DNA of 31,509 bases from Cyanobacteria bacterium UBA1221 (GTDB taxonomy: Bacteria > Cyanobacteriota > Vampirovibrionia > Gastranaerophilales > Gastranaerophilaceae): assembly GCA_002309425.1 (NCBI GenBank), contig DBXD01000093.1:1-31509 (forward strand), given 5' to 3'. Position 1 is the first letter of the stretch. Each line of letters starts with the position of its first letter. This document shows, piece after piece, positions 16,018 to 24,091 of this stretch. A program made the translations under genes and the position numbers. The notes beneath the pieces were generated by a model. That model did no database searches and had not been told where the DNA came from. It saw only the letters and a list, made by a program, of their open reading frames with translations.

Positions 16018-16046
16018 TTAACAATACATTCCCAGTCTGGTATAAT
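16018..16046 (+). promoter_or_regulatory. Promoter of the histidine kinase gene
   Basis: TTAACA (16018-16023), 17-bp spacer, TATAAT (16041-16046), preceded by TGG to give an extended -10. Predicted start near 16053, about 40 bases before the ATG. Confidence 0.7.
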
Positions 16047-16073
16047 TATAACATGAATTATATTATATATAAA
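16045..16073 (-). promoter_or_regulatory. Promoter of the kdsC-TPR-lysC operon
   Basis: Minus strand TTTATA (16073-16068), 17-bp spacer, TATAAT (16050-16045), with TGT before the -10 (TGTTATAAT). Its -10 overlaps the plus-strand -10 in the palindrome TATAATTATA, so the two promoters compete for the same melted region. Confidence 0.6.
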
Positions 16074-16093
16074 CTGGGTTAACAAACGTAAAC

Positions 16094-17371
16094 ATGCTTT
16101 GGTATATACTTAATTTTACAATAATAATTATATTTATAGCTTTATTTTTAATTACCAGACAAACAAGTAAAAGATGGTCAAAAATAAACGATTATTTAGG
16201 AACGGTAACAAACACGGTTGATTCAATCAGATACGGGGATTTAACAAAAAAAATTGAGAAATTAGAGCATCCTACATATCAGAATGTGACGGATAGTATA
16301 AACCGAATGGTAGAAACTCTGAATGACAGAGAAAAAATGATTGTAGAGTATCAGAGTGAATTAATGAGGCAGAATCGTTTGCTTGAATCTGTCATAAACT
16401 CTCTGTCAGACGGAATTTTGATTGTAAACGAAAATAAAATAATTTTGCGTGCGACTCCGAAGGTTAGTTCCTGGTTAGGCGTAAAAGGGGCAAACATTGT
16501 CGGAAAAAGTATTGACGAATATATCCAATTTTCGGAAGAAACCGTAAACATAAACCGTATTAATGCAAAAGAAATTTTTATAAAACACACCCCGACAAAA
16601 AATTTTGTTATGAGCTCAATAAAATTAACGGTTGATGATAACAAGCGCAGATATATCCTTATTATAAAAGATGTAACAACGGAAAAAGAAATAGAAACTC
16701 TAAAAGAAGATTTTGTTGCGACTCTTACACATGACCTGAAAGTTCCAATTATTGCAGAATCAAATATTTTGGATTTCTTAATTAACGGGAAGTTTGGCGA
16801 AATTAACGACAAGCAGCTTGTTGCTCTGAAAAACATGCAAATATCAAATACAGAGTTGCTAAATCTCGTTCAGATTGTGCTTGAAACCTATAAAATCAGA
16901 GATAACGGTATTACATTAAAAAAAGAAAATATAATGCTCGACAAATTTATAGATAAAATTATAGAAGATACTTCCCCGATAGCGAATGATGCAAAGCTGA
17001 AGGTGGTTTTCAAAAAATCCCGAAATATCAAAGTTACCGCTGATCCGATGCAGTTAGAGCGTGTTATCAAAAATCTTATAAATAACGCAATATATCATAG
17101 CAATACCAAAAAAGATATAAATATTGAAACAGGAGAAATCCCCGGATTTGTAACTATTTCCGTAATCGACTACGGTCAGGGTATTTCTCAAAATGAGATC
17201 GGTTTAATTTTTAATAAATATTATTCTGCTTCCAAAAAATTCCGTAAAATAGGGACGGGTCTGGGGTTGTATCTTTCTCAGCAAATAATTCTTGCGCATG
17301 GCGGTGAAATCACGGTTGAAAGTGAAGAAAATGTCCGTACCGAGTTTTGTATAAAAATCCCGTCTGTATAA
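16094..17371 (+). CDS. Sensor histidine kinase with PAS domain
   Basis: The 425-residue kinase has one N-terminal membrane helix (about 4-20) with almost no periplasmic part, a HAMP-like segment (about 25-80), a PAS-like domain (about 95-195), and a HisKA/HATPase core. The phosphoacceptor is His213 in FVATLTHDLKVPI; the N box (IKNLINNAIYHS), G1 box (VIDYGQGIS), F box (IFNKYY) and G2 box (GTGLGLYLSQQI) are intact, so it should be active. With no extracytoplasmic sensor it probably senses an internal or membrane-linked cue through PAS. No response regulator is adjacent, so its partner is encoded elsewhere. No clear Shine-Dalgarno precedes the ATG. Confidence 0.92.
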   Translation: MLWYILNFTIIIIFIALFLITRQTSKRWSKINDYLGTVTNTVDSIRYGDLTKKIEKLEHPTYQNVTDSINRMVETLNDREKMIVEYQSELMRQNRLLESVINSLSDGILIVNENKIILRATPKVSSWLGVKGANIVGKSIDEYIQFSEETVNINRINAKEIFIKHTPTKNFVMSSIKLTVDDNKRRYILIIKDVTTEKEIETLKEDFVATLTHDLKVPIIAESNILDFLINGKFGEINDKQLVALKNMQISNTELLNLVQIVLETYKIRDNGITLKKENIMLDKFIDKIIEDTSPIANDAKLKVVFKKSRNIKVTADPMQLERVIKNLINNAIYHSNTKKDINIETGEIPGFVTISVIDYGQGISQNEIGLIFNKYYSASKKFRKIGTGLGLYLSQQIILAHGGEITVESEENVRTEFCIKIPSV

Positions 17372-17534
17372 AAATTTCATCTTTTGCAAGCTGAATTTGT
17401 ATCCGGTTCTTTATCGGGGGAATTGTTGCTTCCGTATTGAATTTGGAAAAATGAATAAATGTAAAAATTTTTCAGATAATTAGCAAAAAAATTTTTTACG
17501 GGTTTTTCAATATGAAAATACAAAAAGGGTTTAT

Positions 17535-18383
17535 ATGAAAATTTCGTGTTTATCTGTGCAAAACAATATTTCTAATTGGTCAAGTTACAATTCAAAAAAT
17601 AAAATTACTCATGCAAATTCTCAACTTGGGAGTACAAATAATTTTGTAAGTGCAAATGAATTGTATTTCAGAGGCCAACTGGCCGAGACTAAATCTGAAC
17701 CGAAAACTGAAGCCGAAACAATTGCCAATACGGGAATAAAAAGGATTACTTCGGAAGCGGAATATGACAGGACTTTAGAAAAAATTATGAACCACCCTTC
17801 TTGGCATTCGGGAGTTTGGACTCGAAGCAACGCAAATAAGTATGAACAGGGAATTATACCTTACTGCGGAGAAGCGGACTGTAGCTACGAAATTAATTCA
17901 TTTATGAGGGGTAGTAAGGTTCTTAATCCAAGATTTAGTCCTGAAATATTGGAAGAATATGTCAGAGTTTTAGATTATGCACTAAGAGAAATGGATAAAG
18001 ATTATGGGGAGTACTCGGGAGTATTATACAGGGTCGGGAGATTGGATAAAGTGTCAAGAAATTTCGTCTCCACATCGAAAAGTCCCGACGGTTTATACGG
18101 ACAAATTAGGGACAGAAATGATTTTCATAAACCGTTTTATGTTATATTTGACGGTTTCGGCCATAATATCAATGAGTTACAAAAAAAGTTTAACTCAATG
18201 ATATTTTATCTGATAAGGGAGGACGAAATAATAGTTGATCCGGACATTACTTTTGAAGAGATTACAAATATAACTCCCGAAATGCAGGAAATGAAACGGG
18301 AAATAAAAGAGGCACTGCCGAATGACATTGGCGCTATGCCAAATGAATTAAAAGTTACTTTTGTCAGAGCAATAAGACCTTAA
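17535..18383 (+). CDS. Putative ADP-ribosyltransferase of the R-S-E class (effector or toxin-like)
   Basis: Residues about 115-245 follow the order of ADP-ribosyltransferase exoenzymes: YEINSFMRG at 118-126, an LxYALREM helix, the Arg of GVLYRVG (Arg166), the FVSTS motif (Ser179-Thr180-Ser181), and EDEIIVDPDITF at 229-240, where Glu229-x-Glu231 fits the catalytic ExE at the start of the last strands. These proteins transfer ADP-ribose from NAD to an arginine or other target residue. The first 70 residues look flexible and contain YFRGQL; no classical signal peptide is visible. No immunity gene is evident beside it: the next gene is tail-to-tail and belongs to another operon. AAGGG precedes the ATG. 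The assignment rests on motif reading, not a database match. Confidence 0.6.
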   Translation: MKISCLSVQNNISNWSSYNSKNKITHANSQLGSTNNFVSANELYFRGQLAETKSEPKTEAETIANTGIKRITSEAEYDRTLEKIMNHPSWHSGVWTRSNANKYEQGIIPYCGEADCSYEINSFMRGSKVLNPRFSPEILEEYVRVLDYALREMDKDYGEYSGVLYRVGRLDKVSRNFVSTSKSPDGLYGQIRDRNDFHKPFYVIFDGFGHNINELQKKFNSMIFYLIREDEIIVDPDITFEEITNITPEMQEMKREIKEALPNDIGAMPNELKVTFVRAIRP

Positions 18384-18397
18384 TTCTTAAAGAGTTA

Positions 18398-18838
18398 TTA
18401 TTTGTTGACCATAGCCGCCTTGTTTATTTCTTCAACTACGCTGTTATATTGCGGGCAATAATTGTATTTCTTTACGTTTTTGGCAAGGTATTTCAGTTCA
18501 TCTTTTACCAGATGCTTATTTTTAACGTGTAATTCAATATAGTGATTTGAAGCATCTACAACTGAATCTACCATGTTGCAGGTATCAATTTTTTCAAATG
18601 TAGTTTTTGGTTCTTTTGCATATTTTAGAAGAGTTTTGCAATCTTCATTGCGTTTTTCAATGAAGTTATTTTTAGCTGTTTCATTTTTTGATTTATACAT
18701 TTGTTCGGCTTTTTCGTTTTCCATACAAATATTAGTCTTTATAAACGGTGAATTAGGTATAATTGTAAGTACAAAAAATACTGCTGATAATATTGTCAAA
18801 ACAATAAGTACACCTAATCTCGTATTTGAATTTTTCAT
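18398..18838 (-). CDS. Small membrane-anchored protein with four cysteines, unknown function
   Basis: I do not recognise this 146-residue protein. One N-terminal hydrophobic helix (about residues 8-27) is followed by a soluble, Lys/Glu/Asn-rich domain that should face the periplasm. The soluble part has four cysteines (38, 67, 87, 118), which could form two disulfides. The helix lacks an obvious signal-peptidase site, so it is more likely an anchor. I start at the ATG at 18838 because GGAGGG lies just upstream; an in-frame ATG at 18862 has no such site. It follows recJ by overlap of its leader with the recJ 3' end and is probably the third gene of the tsaD-recJ operon. Confidence 0.7.
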   Translation of the reverse strand: MKNSNTRLGVLIVLTILSAVFFVLTIIPNSPFIKTNICMENEKAEQMYKSKNETAKNNFIEKRNEDCKTLLKYAKEPKTTFEKIDTCNMVDSVVDASNHYIELHVKNKHLVKDELKYLAKNVKKYNYCPQYNSVVEEINKAAMVNK

Positions 18839-18849
18839 AATCCCTCCAG

Positions 18850-21240
18850 TTATAAACAACATTCTTCCGATTTCAGCATTGATGAAATCTCAGATATGTC
18901 ATCCTCCATTAATGCTTTTTGAAAAAGTTCACACTCTTCCGATTGCGCTACAACACTATCGTATTTAGAATTATAAAGTATTGCCGGTATATTGTCAATA
19001 GAAAGCAGTTTTATTGTGTAGGAATCTTCTTTTTTTGCTTCTATTTTTATAGCCCCGCATTCAGCAAGCAAATCTAACAGCGAAGACACAAAGGTAACGG
19101 ATTTTCCGAGATAGGCCGCACATCTTATCAGATTAAATTCCCCGGAAGTGTTGTTGCAGGCATATTTTATCATGCCAGAAATAACTTTTAGAAGTTCTTT
19201 ATTGTCAAAATATTTTATATCATATTTCATAAGATGAATTGCGGTTGCCGCTGTTTCTGAGATTATTTTTTCAAAGGTTTCCCTATCTCCCGGGTAATCA
19301 AAGAACATAACCGCATTACAAGGTACAATTTCTTTACGGGACATTATATTGTTTTTAAGTGCATCATATTTTGATAAGGTATCTATTACGGTTTTATTTT
19401 CCGCAAAAATTTTTATATTAGACTTTGAACTTTTTACGTAATCATTGACCTGTGGCAAAATATCTGTTTTTTTGCGGTGGTCATATATTATTAATTCTTC
19501 CGAAGTTTCAGGAATTTCTTCTTTGAGTTTTGGAGAATGTATGTCTTTTATAATCAGCTGAACGGATATTTCACCGTTATATTCATTAATTTGGGGCTGG
19601 AATGCTATGTCAATTATGTCCCCTTCATCCAAACTGATATCGCCGTCTTGCCAGCGGATACAGGTAAGGTTTTTATCTTCGGACAGTATGTTTAATCTCA
19701 GATGATTTTTGTTTTCTCCCATCAGACGTTTTTGTGTGATTCTGCAATCGGATAAGGAAAATACCGGCATAGGATTTGAGGCTCCGTACGGTTCCAGTTT
19801 TGATAAATCGTTTACAAATTCAACTGTAATGTCTTTAGCTTCAAGAGCCAAATCAATATTCAAAAACGGTTTTAAAATTTTTCCGCTTGTGACTTCTTTT
19901 ATTACGTTGTTTAATTTCTCTCTAACCTCATTGAAGGTAATTTTTTTAGGAGAAAAATACAAGCCTGCCGCAAAAGCGTGACCGCCAAAGCCGTCAAAGC
20001 AATCTCCGACAACACTTATGACTTCGTAAAGATGCACTCCCTCAATACTTCTTGCAGAGCATTTTATTTGTTCCGTTTCTTCCGAATATGTCATTAAAAA
20101 TACGGGTTTATAATATTTTTCAACAAGTTTTGAAGCGACAATTCCAATAATACCGACGGGCCATTCTTTATTATATAAAATTATTGCAGGAGAATTTTTG
20201 CTGCCATCTTTTCTTACCATTTCATCAGCCTGTTCAAAAATGTCCTGACATAATTTTTGACGAACCTTATTCAGTTCATTAAGTGTCTTAACGGACATCT
20301 CAATTTCTTGAGGATTTTCTGAAATTAGCAGTTTTATTGAGGCATCAACGCTTTCTAATCTTCCGGAGGCGTTAATTCTGGGAGCAACCCAAAATGCAAT
20401 AACTTCTGATGTCAGATTCTTTTCTGCGGAATATCCGGCTGCTTCAATAAGACGTTTTATTCCGGGGTGTTTTCCTTTGCTGATAAGCTCAAGCCCTTTA
20501 GTGACAAAATATCGGTTTTCACCTATAAGCGGGACGACATCTGCAACTGTTCCTACTGCCACATATGGCAAAAGTTCCCATATAAATTCTGTTTTGTTGT
20601 AGAAATTTAGTAATGCCTGCGCAAGTTTAAACGCAACTCCGACACCTGCAAGCGATGCCAGATTGTTAATTTGCTTTGCGGAAAGTTCTTCCGATAGTGC
20701 ATTCGGTGCTTTGGGGTTTATTATTGCTGTTGCATCAGGTAAAACTTCAGGAGCTTCATGGTGGTCTGTTATTATAACATCGACCCCGAAACTCTTTATA
20801 AACGCAACTTCTTTAACATTGCTGATGCCGCAATCCACAGAAATAATAAGTTTAGGCTTCAGGTTTTTCATGAGGTTTATCAATGCATTCGATTCAAACC
20901 CGTGACCTTCTTTTTCTCTGTCAGGGATAAAATAATTAGCATCCGCCCCAATATACTTCAGAGTCTTATATAACAGAGAGGTAGATGTCAGACCGTCGGC
21001 ATCAAAATCCCCGTATATAACAATTTTTTCTTCATTATTAATTGCTGTTACTATTCGGGTTACGGCTTTTTGCATATCACAAAAGGCTTCCGGAGGGGTT
21101 AATTTCATTTCCAGGGGATGTGTAAATTCATGCATGTCCTCATCGGTTGTTATTCCTCTTGAAATAAGCAGTTTATCGATTAAAGGTTTATTATTATCGA
21201 TATCATTATATTTTTTATATACCCATTCTTTTACTGTCAT
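18850..21240 (-). CDS. recJ: Single-stranded-DNA-specific exonuclease RecJ
   Basis: The 796-residue protein is a 5'-3' single-strand exonuclease for recombination and mismatch or excision repair. The DHH domain is clear: GDFDADGLTSTS (Asp78, Asp80, Asp82), ISVDCG, and TDHHEAP (Asp159-His160-His161). The DHHA1 part contains FGGHAFAAGL, followed by an OB-fold-like segment (about 455-560). About 230 extra C-terminal residues after it (from IIYDHRKK onward) resemble the long RecJ form of Firmicutes and some other phyla and are absent from E. coli RecJ. AGGGA precedes the ATG. It lies 13 bases after tsaD. Confidence 0.93.
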   Translation of the reverse strand: MTVKEWVYKKYNDIDNNKPLIDKLLISRGITTDEDMHEFTHPLEMKLTPPEAFCDMQKAVTRIVTAINNEEKIVIYGDFDADGLTSTSLLYKTLKYIGADANYFIPDREKEGHGFESNALINLMKNLKPKLIISVDCGISNVKEVAFIKSFGVDVIITDHHEAPEVLPDATAIINPKAPNALSEELSAKQINNLASLAGVGVAFKLAQALLNFYNKTEFIWELLPYVAVGTVADVVPLIGENRYFVTKGLELISKGKHPGIKRLIEAAGYSAEKNLTSEVIAFWVAPRINASGRLESVDASIKLLISENPQEIEMSVKTLNELNKVRQKLCQDIFEQADEMVRKDGSKNSPAIILYNKEWPVGIIGIVASKLVEKYYKPVFLMTYSEETEQIKCSARSIEGVHLYEVISVVGDCFDGFGGHAFAAGLYFSPKKITFNEVREKLNNVIKEVTSGKILKPFLNIDLALEAKDITVEFVNDLSKLEPYGASNPMPVFSLSDCRITQKRLMGENKNHLRLNILSEDKNLTCIRWQDGDISLDEGDIIDIAFQPQINEYNGEISVQLIIKDIHSPKLKEEIPETSEELIIYDHRKKTDILPQVNDYVKSSKSNIKIFAENKTVIDTLSKYDALKNNIMSRKEIVPCNAVMFFDYPGDRETFEKIISETAATAIHLMKYDIKYFDNKELLKVISGMIKYACNNTSGEFNLIRCAAYLGKSVTFVSSLLDLLAECGAIKIEAKKEDSYTIKLLSIDNIPAILYNSKYDSVVAQSEECELFQKALMEDDISEISSMLKSEECCL

Positions 21241-21253
21241 ACTATCCCTGTTT

Positions 21254-22309
21254 TTATTTTACCCGAGAAAAAACCTCGACATTTATATCGTCAAAAGTAT
21301 TGGTATTAAAGTATGCACAGGAAGCGACCATTGCAGCATTGTCCGTACAGTACTTCATTGGAGGTGCATAAACTTTATACCCTTCTGTTTCAAGAGCAAA
21401 AATTTTCTTTCTTATTTCCGAATTAGCCGCCACTCCGCCCGCAATAACAACTTGTTTGTATCCGCTTTGTGCTAAGGCCTTCTTAACCTTTTTTATCAAT
21501 GTCGAAGATACACATTCCTGAAAACTTGCGCAAATATCATTTACGGGCAATTTATCTGTATCAAAAGATTTTACCAGCCTCAATACTGCGGTTTTAAGCC
21601 CGCTGAAACTAAAATCGTATTCGCCTACACGTGCTTCCGGCAGGCTAAAGGCCTTTGGATTACCCTCCTGTGCGAGCTTATCCAGTTTTGGGCCTCCTGG
21701 ATAAGGCAGACCTATCAGTCTGGCTACTTTATCATAGGCTTCTCCAACGGCATCATCTATTGTTTCCCCTATAATTACCTGTTCCGAATATGATTTAACA
21801 TCAATTATTTGGGTATGCCCTCCGCTCACAAGTAATGCAATATAAGGAGGCTTAAGTTCTGTATCTATATAGTTTGCACAAAGATGTGCATTCAGATGGT
21901 TTACCCCGATAAACGGTTTGTCATATACAAGAGCAAGTGTCTTTGCTGCATTTAGACCCACCAAAAGGCAACCCACCAGTCCCGGGCCGACAGTACCCGA
22001 AAAGGCCGTAATATCTTGGGGATTTATATTTGCATTTTCTTTTGCCTGTTTAAAAGCTTCATCTATTACAATATTAATCGAATCCATGTGTTCTCTGGCT
22101 GCAATCTCAGGAATAACTCCGCCGAATTGAGCATGGGTTTTTATTTGAGAGGCTACAACATTAGAGATTACTTCTCTGCCGTTTTTAACAATAGCACAAG
22201 CCGTTTCGTCACAACTGGACTCTATTGCCATTATATAATTATCAATATTGCTCTCTGGTCCGATAAATATTTCTTTTTCACTAAATAATGTCTTTTTTGT
22301 CATTTTCAT
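21254..22309 (-). CDS. tsaD: tRNA N6-adenosine threonylcarbamoyltransferase TsaD
   Basis: TsaD attaches the threonylcarbamoyl group to A37 of ANN-decoding tRNAs, working with TsaB, TsaC and TsaE. The Kae1/Gcp ASKHA core is complete: IMAIESSCDETACAIV, GGVIPEIAAREHMDSI and GVNHLNAHLCAN with the metal-binding histidines, LLVSGGHTQ, GLPYPGGPKLD and VIAGGVAANSEIR. The protein is 351 residues; about 26 residues precede the usual TsaD start at the MAIESS Met. The ATG at 22309 lies six bases after a TATAAT, and an in-frame ATG at 22303 is also possible; the core Met at 22231 would be a conventional alternative. It is divergent from obg with only 39 bases between. Confidence 0.93.
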   Translation of the reverse strand: MKMTKKTLFSEKEIFIGPESNIDNYIMAIESSCDETACAIVKNGREVISNVVASQIKTHAQFGGVIPEIAAREHMDSINIVIDEAFKQAKENANINPQDITAFSGTVGPGLVGCLLVGLNAAKTLALVYDKPFIGVNHLNAHLCANYIDTELKPPYIALLVSGGHTQIIDVKSYSEQVIIGETIDDAVGEAYDKVARLIGLPYPGGPKLDKLAQEGNPKAFSLPEARVGEYDFSFSGLKTAVLRLVKSFDTDKLPVNDICASFQECVSSTLIKKVKKALAQSGYKQVVIAGGVAANSEIRKKIFALETEGYKVYAPPMKYCTDNAAMVASCAYFNTNTFDDINVEVFSRVK

Positions 22310-22315
22310 AGTAAA

Positions 22316-22324
22316 ATTATACCA
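22316..22324 (-). promoter_or_regulatory. Extended -10 promoter of tsaD
   Basis: Minus-strand TGGTATAAT ends six bases before the first tsaD ATG. Predicted initiation falls on or next to that ATG, so the transcript may be leaderless. Confidence 0.6.
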
Positions 22325-22348
22325 TAAATATTAAACAGGTATTAGGGA

Positions 22349-23632
22349 ATGCAATTTTTAGATAAGACCAAAATAAGAATAATTTCCGGCCGCGGCGGGA
22401 ACGGAATGGTTGCGTGGAGAAGAGAGAAGTATGTTGATAAAGGCGGGCCGGCAGGCGGTGACGGCGGTAAAGGCGGAGATGTCTATCTTATTGCGGATGA
22501 AAATATGTCAACCCTGATGGATTTTAAATACAAGTCGGTTTTTAAAGCTGAAAGCGGAGAAAACGGCGGTATAAAAAATTGTCATGGTCATTGGGCGAAG
22601 GATTTGTATATAAAAGTTCCTGTCGGTACTGTTGTAAAAGATTTAAAAACAGATAAAATAATTGCTGATTTGACTCATCACGAGCAGGCGGTGCTGGTCG
22701 CAAAAGGCGGCAGAGGCGGCAGGGGAAATGCCAGATTTGCGACTGCTCAAAACAGGGCCCCTCAGTTTTGTGAACCGGGAGAACCTCCGATTGAAAGAGA
22801 ATTAATACTTGAATTAAAACTTATTGCTGATGTCGGACTTTTGGGGATGCCAAATGCGGGTAAATCAACTTTTATAAGCCGAATCAGTTCGGCAAAGCCT
22901 AAAATTGCCGATTATCCTTTTACAACACTTGTACCAAATCTGGGGGTAGTTCATAAGCCTTCAGGTGACGGATTTGTCGTTGCGGATATACCCGGGCTGA
23001 TTGAGGGAGCAAGCGAGGGTGTAGGCTTAGGTCATGACTTTTTAAGACATGTGGAAAGATGCAGATTCCTTGTGCATATTGTAGATATAACAGAGGAAGA
23101 TCCTCTTGGTAACTATAAAAAAATAAATATCGAACTGCAAAAGCATTCTCAAAAACTTGCGGATTTGTATCAGGTTGTTGCCTTAAACAAGATTGATGCT
23201 GTTGATGAAAAAACAAAAAATGATATCAGTGAAATTTTCAGAAAGGAAACAAAGGATGTCTTTTTAATATCAGCTGTTACGGGACAGAATGTTGATGATT
23301 TAAAATATTTTATCGCCCAAAAAGTAGATGAAATAGAAAAACCCGTGAGTGAAATCGTTGTTGAAGAAGACTTAGGCGCAACGGATAACGATGATAGTGC
23401 TTATGAAATAAGTAAAGTCGCCAAAGACACATATATTATTGTCGGAGGCAAGGTGAGCCGCCTGACTCAGGTAACTGACGAAAGAAATCCCGAGCAGGTA
23501 ATAAGATTGCAGAATATTTTGACGGGTATGGGAGTTTTTGAAAAATTAAAATCAATGGGAATAAAAGATGGTGATACCGTAATTGCCGGTAAGTTAGAGT
23601 TTGCATATTATGCGGATGAATTTTTCGGCTAA
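22349..23632 (+). CDS. obg: GTPase Obg (CgtA)
   Basis: This 427-residue GTPase binds the 50S ribosomal subunit and is linked to ribosome assembly and stress control. The glycine-rich Obg domain (1-158, with GPAGGDGGKGGDV) precedes the G domain: G1 GMPNAGKS (166-173), FTT switch I, G3 DIPGLIEG (213-220), NKID, and SAV. The last 80 residues (YEISKVAKDTYIIVGGKVSRL...) form the OCT domain present in many but not all Obg proteins. Only a weak AGG-type site precedes the ATG. It is the first gene of an operon with yjbQ and the YibE/F gene. Confidence 0.95.
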   Translation: MQFLDKTKIRIISGRGGNGMVAWRREKYVDKGGPAGGDGGKGGDVYLIADENMSTLMDFKYKSVFKAESGENGGIKNCHGHWAKDLYIKVPVGTVVKDLKTDKIIADLTHHEQAVLVAKGGRGGRGNARFATAQNRAPQFCEPGEPPIERELILELKLIADVGLLGMPNAGKSTFISRISSAKPKIADYPFTTLVPNLGVVHKPSGDGFVVADIPGLIEGASEGVGLGHDFLRHVERCRFLVHIVDITEEDPLGNYKKINIELQKHSQKLADLYQVVALNKIDAVDEKTKNDISEIFRKETKDVFLISAVTGQNVDDLKYFIAQKVDEIEKPVSEIVVEEDLGATDNDDSAYEISKVAKDTYIIVGGKVSRLTQVTDERNPEQVIRLQNILTGMGVFEKLKSMGIKDGDTVIAGKLEFAYYADEFFG

Positions 23633-23649
23633 AATACAAGGAGTTTAAT

Positions 23650-24066
23650 ATGGCTATAATAAGTGAAAAATTTTCAATACATACACAAGGTAATAATGAC
23701 ATAATTGATATTACAAAATACGTGAGGAATGCAGTTTATAAGCATAATTTATCAGAGGCTGCCGTTTATGTTTATGCTCCGGGAAGTACCGTTGGTATTA
23801 CCAATATAGAATTTGAACCCGGTTTGTTGGTTGATTTGCCTGAAATTCTGGAAAGAATAGTTCCGTCTGATGTGTCGTATCATCACGATGAAACGTGGCA
23901 TGACGGCAACGGGCATTCTCATTTGAGGGCATCTGTAATAGGAAATAATACAATGGTACCGCTTTTTGACGGAGTATTGCAGCTCGGACAGTGGCAGCAA
24001 ATTGTGCTGGTTGATTTTGATACAAAAGCCCGTTCCAGAAATGTTTGGGTTCAGATAATTTATTAA
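23650..24066 (+). CDS. YjbQ / UPF0047 family protein
   Basis: The 138-residue protein shows the family signature clearly: SYHHDETWHDGNGHSHLRASVIG, then PLFDGVLQLGQWQQIVLVDFD. Conserved histidines and acidic residues in the first motif likely bind metal. E. coli YjbQ has a weak secondary thiamine-phosphate-synthase activity, but the physiological role of the family is unsettled, so I do not assign a pathway. AAGGAG lies seven bases before the ATG. It is 17 bases after obg and 25 bases before the YibE/F gene, indicating one operon. Confidence 0.9.
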   Translation: MAIISEKFSIHTQGNNDIIDITKYVRNAVYKHNLSEAAVYVYAPGSTVGITNIEFEPGLLVDLPEILERIVPSDVSYHHDETWHDGNGHSHLRASVIGNNTMVPLFDGVLQLGQWQQIVLVDFDTKARSRNVWVQIIY

Positions 24067-24091
24067 TATTATTTGATTGGGAGGTTATGTT

